This document shows positions 1 to 5,195 of a DNA stretch of 6,884 nt, in pieces. Origin of the DNA: Psychrobacter sp. (GTDB lineage: Bacteria > Pseudomonadota > Gammaproteobacteria > Pseudomonadales > Moraxellaceae); assembly GCA_029256865.1 (NCBI GenBank), contig JARIEH010000145.1, positions 1 through 6,884 on the forward strand, given 5' to 3'. The notes beneath the pieces are model-generated. The model did not search any database and was not told where the DNA came from. It saw nothing but the letters and a program-made list of their open reading frames with translations. Every line of letters begins with the position of its first letter. Position 1 is the stretch's first letter. The position numbers were made by a program, and so were the translations under genes.

Positions 1-1502
1 AGACGCTACCTGTTGATGCTGATATTGCGACTACGGCGCCGTCTAAAGATGGTAGTCTTATTACGGTTACGACCGATCGTTATGACATCAAAATCAATCC
101 AGAAGGCGGCGATATTGTTTATGCAGCGTTGAAGCAATATGACGCTACATTGGATAGCGATGAGCCTTTTGTGTTGCTAGAAAATAATAGCAATCGTGTT
201 TATGTGGCTCAATCGGGTCTGATCGGTAAAGACGGTATTGATACTGCGGAGGGTCGCGCTAACTACAGCCACACTGCAACCAACTATCAAATGCAAGCGG
301 GTCAGCAAACGTTATTAGTGCCTCTTACATATAAAAAAGCTGGCGTAACAATCACAAAGACCTTTACCTTTACTCAAGATAAATACCCTATCGATATTAG
401 CTATCAAATTCAAAACGCTTCTGCACAGCCATGGCAAGGACAAATGTTTGCTCAACTAAAGCGTGATGATAGTAAAGATCCTGGCATGTCTGATAAAGGT
501 GCGCTAAGCATGGCAACCTATTTGGGTGGCGCTTGGGGTACACCTGATAATCCCTACAATAAGTTGAAGTTTGGCAATTTTAGTAGTGATGAGTTAAAAC
601 TGACCAGTGATCAAGGCTGGGTCGGGGTAGTGCAGCACTATTTTGTCTCTGCGTGGACACCTGAGAATTTCACAGGTAAGTTTTTTAGCCGTGAAACTGG
701 CGGTGACTACTTTATTGGTTTCAACAGTCAACCTGTAAATGTTGGCCCGAACAAACAAGCGACCTTAAATGCGACCTTGTATGCGGGACCAAAAGTACAG
801 TCTGAGCTTAAAGAAGTCGCAGTAGGCCTCAATCAGACCGTTGATTATGGTTTGTTATGGCCCATATCAAAAATCTTATTTGCCATACTTGATGGTATTC
901 ATAAAATTATCGGTAATTGGGGTTGGTCAATCATCGCTCTGACTATCTTGGTCAAGATTGCTCTTTTGTGGTTCTCGAATAAGAGTTATTATTCGATGGC
1001 AAAGATGCGTGCTATTGCCCCAAGACTGGCGGCATTGAAAGAAGAGCACGGCGACGATCGCATGAAGATGTCGCAAGAAATGATGGGCATCTACAAGGAA
1101 GAAAAAGTCAATCCAATGGCGGGTTGTCTACCGATATTGATGCAAATGCCAATTTTCTTAGCCTTGTACTGGGTACTGGTTGAAAGTGTTGAATTACGTC
1201 ATGCTCCATGGATCTTATGGATTCAGGATTTATCAGCGATGGATCCGTGGTTTATACTACCACTATTGATGGGCGCATCGATGTTCATACAGCAGCAGCT
1301 TAACCCACAGCCAACCGATCCAATGCAAGCAAAGGTTATGAAGTTTTTACCGATTATCTTTACCGCTTTCATGCTATTTTTTCCGGCAGGTTTGGTACTA
1401 TACTGGACGGTGAACAACTTATTCAGTATGACGCATCAATATATTGTCAATAAAAAGGTAGAGGAAGAACAGAAGAAACGTACCGTTAAGGTGCTTGGTT
1501 AA
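1..1502 (+). CDS. yidC: Membrane protein insertase YidC (5' end beyond the window)
   Basis: YidC inserts and folds inner-membrane proteins, alone or with the SecYEG translocon. The reading frame is open from the left edge (first full codon at 3), so the N-terminal membrane anchor and the true start lie outside; about 499 residues are visible. The first 270 or so residues form the periplasmic beta-rich P1 domain. The conserved 60KD_IMP core follows, with hydrophobic segments near 840-980, 1120-1190, 1240-1300 and 1340-1420. Family hallmarks are KMRAIAPRL, with the conserved groove arginine (codon 1008-1010), then EEKVNPMAGCLP, QMPIFLALY, SVELRHAP and FFPAGLVLYW. The C-terminus is a short charged, lysine-rich tail, as expected for a cytosolic end near the ribosome. 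The TTG at 129 is an internal leucine codon, not a start. The family assignment is secure. Confidence 0.97.
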   Translation, partial: TLPVDADIATTAPSKDGSLITVTTDRYDIKINPEGGDIVYAALKQYDATLDSDEPFVLLENNSNRVYVAQSGLIGKDGIDTAEGRANYSHTATNYQMQAGQQTLLVPLTYKKAGVTITKTFTFTQDKYPIDISYQIQNASAQPWQGQMFAQLKRDDSKDPGMSDKGALSMATYLGGAWGTPDNPYNKLKFGNFSSDELKLTSDQGWVGVVQHYFVSAWTPENFTGKFFSRETGGDYFIGFNSQPVNVGPNKQATLNATLYAGPKVQSELKEVAVGLNQTVDYGLLWPISKILFAILDGIHKIIGNWGWSIIALTILVKIALLWFSNKSYYSMAKMRAIAPRLAALKEEHGDDRMKMSQEMMGIYKEEKVNPMAGCLPILMQMPIFLALYWVLVESVELRHAPWILWIQDLSAMDPWFILPLLMGASMFIQQQLNPQPTDPMQAKVMKFLPIIFTAFMLFFPAGLVLYWTVNNLFSMTHQYIVNKKVEEEQKKRTVKVLG

Positions 1503-1524
1503 TAATCAATCAATGCATGTAAAC

Positions 1525-1556
1525 AAAAAAACCATCGCACCAGCGGTGGTTTTTTT
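1525..1556 (+). terminator. Intrinsic terminator after yidC
   Basis: An 8-bp GC-containing stem (1531-1538 with 1543-1550, one T-G wobble) closes a 4-base ACCA loop. It is extended by A6 on the left (1525-1530) and T6 on the right (1551-1556). The A/T arms make it potentially bidirectional. It starts 22 bases after the yidC stop and separates yidC from the mnmE transcription unit. Confidence 0.88.
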
Positions 1557-1568
1557 ATACGCCATATA

Positions 1569-1599
1569 TTGACACTTTTTCTGATGACCCCTTAATAAT
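1569..1599 (+). promoter_or_regulatory. Possible upstream sigma70 promoter for mnmE
   Basis: A perfect -35 hexamer TTGACA lies at 1569-1574, just past the yidC terminator. The best -10 is AATAAT at 1594-1599 (5 of 6), but the spacer of 19 is long; the alternative CTTAAT at 1591-1596 has spacer 16 and 4 of 6 matches. A transcript from here would carry the GGAG ribosome binding site of mnmE, unlike the stronger-looking promoter downstream. Confidence 0.4.
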
Positions 1600-1631
1600 T
1601 AATAACAAAATACCACTATTTAAAGATTACT

Positions 1632-1660
1632 TTGTCAGTCTGAGTATAGCCGTCTATAAT
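1632..1660 (+). promoter_or_regulatory. Strong-looking sigma70 promoter directly before mnmE
   Basis: TTGTCA (1632-1637, 5 of 6), a 17-base spacer and a perfect TATAAT (1655-1660) give near-consensus architecture. Transcription would be expected to start at about 1667-1671. That leaves only 4-8 bases before the TTG at 1675 and excludes the GGAG at 1661-1664 from the message, which bears on the start choice of mnmE. Confidence 0.7.
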
Positions 1661-1664
1661 GGAG
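1661..1664 (+). promoter_or_regulatory. Putative Shine-Dalgarno GGAG of mnmE
   Basis: GGAG lies 10 bases before the TTG at 1675 and directly abuts the -10 box TATAAT. It can act only on transcripts that start upstream of the 1632-1660 promoter. Confidence 0.4.
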
Positions 1665-1674
1665 TTTTTAGCTA

Positions 1675-3138
1675 TTGAGAGTAACTGTGGATTCTTTAGA
1701 GAAGGGGTTAGGCGCACCTGATTCAACTGAAAAGAATGACTTATCTGGATTGGCCACGATTGCTGCTATTGCCACACCGCTCGGACGAGGTGGCGTTGGT
1801 ATTGTACGCCTGTCAGGTGCCCGTGCTTATGATATTGCTTGTCAGCTCACAGGTAAAACTGCTTTTACACCGCGTATGGCCAGTTTTTGCCGTTTTTATC
1901 AGACTGATGGCACGGTCATTGATGAAGGGTTGGTGTTGTATTTTAAAGCTCCGCATTCATTCACTGGTGAAGATGTGATTGAGCTGCAAGGACATGGCGG
2001 CATCATTCTACAAAACCAGCTGTTAGCGCAGGTGTTTGAGTTAGGTGCTAAGCAAGCCAGTGCTGGAGAGTTCTCTTATCGTGCTTTTGAGAATGATAAG
2101 TTAGATTTGGTGCAAGCAGAAGCAATCGCCGATGCCATTGATGCAACCAGTGCCGCTGCCGCTAGTAGTGCCATCCGCTCATTAAGTGGTGAGTTCTCGC
2201 AAAAGATTAATCAATTATTAGAGCAACTCATTCATCTGCGCTTACATGTTGAAGCCGCGATTGATTTCCCTGATGAAGAGGACGTAGATTTTTTATCTGA
2301 TGGCGTCATACAAGATAAACTTGAGCAAACCCAAGCTAAGATACAGCAAGTACTGGCAACCGCAAAACAAGGTCAGCTATTACGCGATGGTATCCACGTG
2401 GTGTTAGCAGGTAGGCCTAATGCGGGTAAGTCGAGCCTACTCAATCGCCTAGCAGGCCAAGAGCGCGCCATTGTCACTGATGTCGCTGGTACCACTCGCG
2501 ATACGCTGCAAGAAACCGTGGTGCTCAATGGCTTAACACTTCATCTCACTGATACGGCAGGCTTGCGTGAGACAGAAGATACCGTTGAGCGTATTGGTAT
2601 TGAGCGTGCACGTACTGCCATTACCCAGGCCGATATGCTACTGATGGTTTATGATGTCACCCGTGATCTTGAGAGTGAGACTACACCATTACAGCTTGCA
2701 GAACAGTTATTTGGTGAGCTGCCAGCCGCTAAACGTCTATTGATTATCGCCAACAAAAGCGACTTATTAAGCGATGATGATAGTAAAAGAAGGATTGCTG
2801 TTTCACAAGTTGAAATAAAAAATCGTGGTTACGAGCAAGTCAGTGTTTCATGTGAAACAGGTGCGGGTATCGATACGTTAGTCGAAGACTTGTGTGCTAA
2901 AGTAGGCTTCCATCCACCAGAAAACAGCCTCATTGCCCGTACACGGCATCTAGATGCACTCAGACGAACGGCTGAGTATTTAATGGAAGCGCATGAACAG
3001 TTAACGGTGTTTCAAGCAGGAGAGTTGGTTGCTGAGAGCTTACGCCAAGCTCAGCATAGTTTGGGTGAAATTACGGGTGAGTTCAGTGCTGATGACTTAC
3101 TAGGCAAAATATTTGGCAGTTTTTGTATTGGTAAATAG
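1675..3138 (+). CDS. mnmE: tRNA uridine-5-carboxymethylaminomethyl(34) synthesis GTPase MnmE
   Basis: MnmE (TrmE) is a GTPase that, with MnmG, modifies the wobble uridine U34 of certain tRNAs using a folate one-carbon donor. The N-terminal folate-binding domain begins with TIAAIATPLGRGGVGIVRLSG. A helical domain follows, with an inserted G domain: G1 GRPNAGKSS (residues 246-254), G2 AGTTRD (271-276), G3 DTAG (293-296) and G4 NKSD (360-363). The protein ends in the diagnostic FCIGK, whose cysteine is residue 484. At 487 residues it is longer than E. coli MnmE (454), partly from some 25 extra N-terminal residues. No in-frame ATG is available near the start. TTG 1675, the first possible start after an in-frame stop at 1669, is used here; GTG 1687 and TTG 1750 are alternatives. 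A parS-like site lies within the coding sequence at 2844-2859. Confidence 0.96.
   Translation: MRVTVDSLEKGLGAPDSTEKNDLSGLATIAAIATPLGRGGVGIVRLSGARAYDIACQLTGKTAFTPRMASFCRFYQTDGTVIDEGLVLYFKAPHSFTGEDVIELQGHGGIILQNQLLAQVFELGAKQASAGEFSYRAFENDKLDLVQAEAIADAIDATSAAAASSAIRSLSGEFSQKINQLLEQLIHLRLHVEAAIDFPDEEDVDFLSDGVIQDKLEQTQAKIQQVLATAKQGQLLRDGIHVVLAGRPNAGKSSLLNRLAGQERAIVTDVAGTTRDTLQETVVLNGLTLHLTDTAGLRETEDTVERIGIERARTAITQADMLLMVYDVTRDLESETTPLQLAEQLFGELPAAKRLLIIANKSDLLSDDDSKRRIAVSQVEIKNRGYEQVSVSCETGAGIDTLVEDLCAKVGFHPPENSLIARTRHLDALRRTAEYLMEAHEQLTVFQAGELVAESLRQAQHSLGEITGEFSADDLLGKIFGSFCIGK
2844..2859. promoter_or_regulatory. parS-like ParB site inside mnmE
   Basis: TGTTTCATGTGAAACA matches the general bacterial parS consensus TGTTTCACGTGAAACA at 15 of 16 positions. 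It is the exact reverse complement of the intergenic copy at 4879-4894. It lies in the mnmE codons for VSCET, about 2 kb from the origin-like region. Chromosomal parS sites often lie inside genes near oriC. Confidence 0.6.
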
Positions 3139-3202
3139 TTAATGAGTGATGGTTTTGTACTTTCAGATGACAAATAACTGCTCTCGCTCTCAATAGTAAA
3201 AT

Positions 3203-3207
3203 AAGGA
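3203..3207 (+). promoter_or_regulatory. Ribosome binding site of nrdR
   Basis: AAGGA lies 7 bases before the ATG at 3215. It fixes the nrdR start, which also gives the expected MHCPYC N-terminus. Confidence 0.75.
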
Positions 3208-3214
3208 AAATACT

Positions 3215-3673
3215 ATGCACTGTCCGTATTGTAACGCATCAGAAACCAAGGTTATTGATTCGCGTCTTGCGGCGGAAGGTGCACAAGTGCGCCGCCGCCG
3301 TTCCTGCAGTAGCTGCCAAGAGCGCTTTACCACTTTTGAGATGGTAGAAGTTGTTATGCCGCGCATTATCAAATCCAGTGGCAAGATTGAACCCTATGAT
3401 AATGAAAAACTGCGACGCTCTATTTTACTGCCCTTACAGAAGCGTCCCATTACTATCGATGAACAAGAGGCGATGATTAGCCGTATTGAGAAGCGTGTCA
3501 GGCAGATGGGTGAGCGTGAGATTAGCAGTAAAGTCTTGGGCGAGATCATCATGAGTGAGCTAAAATCTTTAGATGACGTCGCTTATGTACGCTTTGCCAG
3601 TGTGTACCGTGATTTTCAGGATATTGATGCTTTTCATCAAGAGATTGCCAATATCCGCCCAAATGAAAAATAA
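3215..3673 (+). CDS. nrdR: Transcriptional repressor NrdR
   Basis: NrdR is a nucleotide-sensing repressor that binds paired NrdR boxes before ribonucleotide reductase genes and shuts them down when dATP is abundant. The N-terminus holds a zinc ribbon with C3, C6, C31 and C34 (CPYC and CSSC) and the arginine-rich stretch RRRR at 26-29. From about residue 49 to 139 follows the ATP-cone domain, recognisable from [22 protein letters not shown] onward. The length of 152 is typical. It lies 76 bases after mnmE and 43 before ribD, all on the same strand, with no terminator visible between them. nrdR next to ribD is a widespread gammaproteobacterial arrangement. No clear NrdR box was seen in this window. 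Confidence 0.96.
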   Translation: MHCPYCNASETKVIDSRLAAEGAQVRRRRSCSSCQERFTTFEMVEVVMPRIIKSSGKIEPYDNEKLRRSILLPLQKRPITIDEQEAMISRIEKRVRQMGEREISSKVLGEIIMSELKSLDDVAYVRFASVYRDFQDIDAFHQEIANIRPNEK

Positions 3674-3716
3674 GCTTACTTTCTATACATTCATCTCGTA
3701 AATAAAGCCTATTCTT

Positions 3717-4772
3717 ATGTCGATCCAAAATCATACTCAGCATTTCCAAGACCGCTACTTCATGATGCTTGCAATCGAACAAGCCAAGCAGGGTGTTTAT
3801 ACCACAAGGCCCAATCCAGCCGTAGGTTGCGTCATCGTGCAGGCAGAAGTGATTGTCGGTCAAGGGTTTCATCCTAAGGTGGGTCAACCCCATGCAGAAG
3901 TATTTGCGCTCAAGGATGCTGGCGTGCGGGCAGTCGGTGCAACGGCTTATGTAACATTGGAGCCATGTAGCCATACAGGGCGTACACCGCCTTGCGCGCT
4001 TGCCCTAGTTGAGGCTGGTGTGAAACGTGTTGTGATTGCGGGTCTTGATCCTAATCCACAAGTGGCGGGGCGTGGTGTAAGCTTATTAGAGCAGGCTGGG
4101 GTTAAAGTCGCGGTTGGCGTACTCACACAGCAAACAGAAACATTAAACCGTGGCTTTTTAAAGGCGATGCGCACTCAGATGCCTTATGTGCGTCTTAAGA
4201 TTGCTACCAGTCTCGATGGTCGTACGGCAATGGCATCTGGTGAGTCAAAATGGATCACCTCTGCAGCGGCGCGCGTAGATGTCCAAAAACTACGCGCCCA
4301 AAGCGCTGTTATCATTACTGGTAGTGAGACGGTTATCGCTGACAATCCACAGCTTAATGTACGTTCTAGCCAATTAGGTGTGCCTCCCGAGCAAATACCT
4401 GCTCCTAAGGTAGTGGTCCTTGATCGGCGTCAGCGCTTAGCGCACAACCCGCAATCTGACTATCAGTTATGCCGTCGTCCAGAGACGATTTATTGGCGTA
4501 AAAATGACTTAACTGCATTACTCAAAAATTTAGTGAGTGAACAACAATGCTATGACGTCTTGGTAGAAGCAGGCGCAAGCGTCGCTGGCAGTTTCTTAAG
4601 CCAACAACTGGTAGATGAGTTGATTGTCTATCAAGCGCCTTGTTTATTGGGCGCGCAAGCACGTCCGATGGTCGATTTTAATCCTCTGTCTTTGGCACAG
4701 CAGTTGCGTTTTGATCTTTGTAGCCATGAGCAGCTTGGGTCCGATCTTAAACTAATACTTGCCCCCTTATAA
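3717..4772 (+). CDS. ribD: Bifunctional riboflavin biosynthesis protein RibD (deaminase/reductase)
   Basis: RibD performs two consecutive cytosolic steps of riboflavin synthesis: deamination of the diaminopyrimidine formed from GTP, then NADPH-dependent reduction of its ribosyl side chain. The N-terminal deaminase domain (about 12-150) carries the zinc and catalytic residues H59-A-E61 and PCSHTGRTPPC (C84, C93), plus RPNPAVGCVIV and DPNPQVAGRG. The reductase domain (about 155-351) shows SLDGRTAMASGESKWITS (165-182), a VEAGASVAGSFL motif (283-294) and LVDELIVYQAP. At 351 residues it is slightly shorter than E. coli RibD (367). ATG 3717 has only a weak ribosome binding site. The next methionines (16, 17) would cut into the first conserved helix, so 3717 is preferred. 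Its stop codon overlaps an AT-rich palindrome at the edge of the origin-like region. Confidence 0.96.
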   Translation: MSIQNHTQHFQDRYFMMLAIEQAKQGVYTTRPNPAVGCVIVQAEVIVGQGFHPKVGQPHAEVFALKDAGVRAVGATAYVTLEPCSHTGRTPPCALALVEAGVKRVVIAGLDPNPQVAGRGVSLLEQAGVKVAVGVLTQQTETLNRGFLKAMRTQMPYVRLKIATSLDGRTAMASGESKWITSAAARVDVQKLRAQSAVIITGSETVIADNPQLNVRSSQLGVPPEQIPAPKVVVLDRRQRLAHNPQSDYQLCRRPETIYWRKNDLTALLKNLVSEQQCYDVLVEAGASVAGSFLSQQLVDELIVYQAPCLLGAQARPMVDFNPLSLAQQLRFDLCSHEQLGSDLKLILAPL

Positions 4773-4788
4773 ATTTATAATTTATAAA
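4767..4788. repeat. Left AT-only palindrome and 7-bp direct repeats
   Basis: A stretch of 22 bases without G or C. Positions 4767-4780 are a perfect 14-base palindrome (TTATAAATTTATAA), and ATTTATA is repeated in tandem at 4773-4779 and 4780-4786. It overlaps the ribD stop codon and lies 4 bases before the first DnaA box, so it could be an additional unwinding segment. Confidence 0.6.
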
Positions 4789-4792
4789 CAGT

Positions 4793-4801
4793 TTATCCAC
4801 A
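4793..4801 (+). promoter_or_regulatory. DnaA box 1 (TTATCCACA)
   Basis: Perfect match to the strongest DnaA box of E. coli (R1/R4 type), just right of the AT-only palindrome. Confidence 0.8.
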
Positions 4802-4824
4802 GTCTGTATTAAAGGTAGATGAGA

Positions 4825-4833
4825 TGTGGATAA
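4825..4833 (-). promoter_or_regulatory. DnaA box 2 (TTATCCACA on the minus strand)
   Basis: TGTGGATAA on the plus strand, a perfect box inverted relative to box 1. Confidence 0.8.
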
Positions 4834-4851
4834 GTAGGCACTTAAGACAAC

Positions 4852-4867
4852 TGTTTCACATGAAACT
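4852..4867. promoter_or_regulatory. parS-like site, left intergenic copy
   Basis: TGTTTCACATGAAACT matches the parS consensus TGTTTCACGTGAAACA at 14 of 16 positions. Its last base is the first base of DnaA box 3. Confidence 0.6.
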
Positions 4868-4875
4868 GTGTATAA
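4867..4875 (-). promoter_or_regulatory. DnaA box 3 (TTATACACA on the minus strand)
   Basis: TGTGTATAA on the plus strand, a perfect match to TTATNCACA with A at the variable position. It is squeezed between two parS-like sites, sharing one base with the left and leaving three bases to the right. Confidence 0.72.
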
Positions 4876-4878
4876 CTT

Positions 4879-4894
4879 TGTTTCACATGAAACA
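4879..4894. promoter_or_regulatory. parS-like site, right intergenic copy
   Basis: TGTTTCACATGAAACA matches the parS consensus at 15 of 16 positions; only the central G is replaced by A. It begins 27 bases after the start of the left copy and borders the AT-rich core. Confidence 0.68.
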
Positions 4895-4904
4895 ATTGAA
4901 TGTT

Positions 4905-4966
4905 GGTTCTTATGTATTTTTTAATATATATCTTTTTAAATCAATGATTTATGATTATTTTGGTAT
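4905..4966. other. Candidate DNA unwinding element (AT-rich core)
   Basis: The most AT-rich part of the gap: positions 4911-4960 contain five G/C in 50 bases, with runs of T, TAATATATAT and TTTTTAAA. Three DnaA boxes lie on each side and an IHF match lies within it, as expected for an unwinding element. Which end opens cannot be told from sequence. Confidence 0.55.
4939..4951 (+). promoter_or_regulatory. IHF site match 1, inside the AT core
   Basis: AATCAATGATTTA fits the IHF consensus WATCAANNNNTTR at every position. IHF bends DNA at the E. coli origin between a DnaA box and the unwinding element. Confidence 0.5.
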
Positions 4967-4998
4967 GTAGTTTGAGAGGGGTATGCAAAACACTATCC

Positions 4999-5007
4999 TG
5001 TGGATAA
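4999..5007 (-). promoter_or_regulatory. DnaA box 4 (TTATCCACA on the minus strand)
   Basis: TGTGGATAA on the plus strand, a perfect box pointing toward the AT core. A small inverted repeat follows immediately at 5008-5023. Confidence 0.8.
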
Positions 5008-5023
5008 CTTGATAATAATCAAG
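5008..5023. repeat. Small hairpin CTTGAT-AATA-ATCAAG
   Basis: Perfect 6-base arms (5008-5013, 5018-5023) around a 4-base loop. It abuts DnaA box 4 and overlaps the second IHF match. Confidence 0.45.
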
Positions 5024-5029
5024 GTTTTA
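5017..5029 (+). promoter_or_regulatory. IHF site match 2
   Basis: AATCAAGGTTTTA fits WATCAANNNNTTR fully. It lies between DnaA boxes 4 and 5, so bending here could bring them together. Confidence 0.5.
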
Positions 5030-5056
5030 CTTGTTCCCTAGGCCATTACTTATGAG

Positions 5057-5065
5057 TTATCCACA
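5057..5065 (+). promoter_or_regulatory. DnaA box 5 (TTATCCACA)
   Basis: Perfect box, followed after two bases by a near-perfect box in the same orientation. Confidence 0.8.
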
Positions 5066-5067
5066 AC

Positions 5068-5076
5068 TTATCCAAA
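5068..5076 (+). promoter_or_regulatory. Weak DnaA box 6 (TTATCCAAA)
   Basis: Matches TTATNCACA at 8 of 9 positions. It is in tandem with box 5 at an 11-base period, so both face the same side of the helix, favouring cooperative DnaA binding. Confidence 0.5.
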
Positions 5077-5135
5077 AATGAGTATAAAACCAGCTTATGT
5101 TTCACTAAAAACTGGCCTAGACAAGTGCAAGCAAA

Positions 5136-5148
5136 TATCAATAAATTA
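5136..5148 (+). promoter_or_regulatory. IHF site match 3, upstream of ribE
   Basis: TATCAATAAATTA fits WATCAANNNNTTR fully. It is 48 bases before the ribE start, so it could serve the ribE promoter instead of the origin. Confidence 0.4.
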
Positions 5149-5186
5149 AAATATGTTGTCTATAACGACAATAGTAATAATGAGAC

Positions 5187-5190
5187 GAGG
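5187..5190 (+). promoter_or_regulatory. Ribosome binding site of ribE
   Basis: GAGG lies 5 bases before the ATG at 5196 and supports the start that gives the family's MFTGI N-terminus. Confidence 0.65.
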
Positions 5191-5195
5191 TTTAT

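Larger units (their letters stand above)
4767..5148. other. Candidate chromosomal replication origin (oriC)
   Basis: This is the bulk of the 423-base gene-free gap between ribD and ribE. It contains five perfect DnaA boxes (TTATNCACA), one box with 8 of 9 matches, an AT-rich core with 5 G/C in 50 bases at 4911-4960, three perfect IHF consensus matches and two parS-like sites. On uniform base composition about 0.01 perfect boxes would be expected by chance in such a stretch. Three boxes lie left of the AT core and three right of it. No GATC is present, so a Dam/SeqA control like that of E. coli is not supported. The neighbourhood (yidC, mnmE) is typically origin-proximal. Initiation here is inferred, not shown; a DnaA titration or regulatory cluster is the main alternative. 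Confidence 0.72.

Noticed and set aside
1223..1417. Minus-strand open frame within yidC
   Set aside because: Lies antisense inside a secure gene, has no ribosome binding site and no recognisable motif.
2799..2814. Fifth full parS site in mnmE
   Set aside because: Only the left half TGTTTCAC is present; the full match is 10 of 16, so it is counted as a half-site only.
3549..3974. 141-codon minus-strand open frame over nrdR and ribD
   Set aside because: Antisense to two secure genes; composition looks like a reverse reading of nrdR and RibD codons, with no family resemblance.
3947..4174. Minus-strand open frame in ribD
   Set aside because: Antisense to the conserved deaminase region; its apparent protein is a by-product of RibD codon bias.
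4981..5010. Tiny open frame starting at the ATG at 4983 in the ribD-ribE gap
   Set aside because: Nine codons only and made of DnaA-box sequence; no credible small gene was seen in the gap.
5011..5023. Fur-like GATAAT box or a DnaA-trio next to DnaA box 4
   Set aside because: GATAATAATC has one GATAAT unit but not the repeated array of a Fur box. It lies on the wrong side of the inverted DnaA box for a DnaA-trio in the known orientation.
5156..5181. Promoter for ribE from TTGTCT with AATAAT or TATAAC
   Set aside because: The spacers are 14 bases or overlapping, and no -35 fits TATAAC at 5161-5166. A ribE promoter is likely in the gap but cannot be placed.
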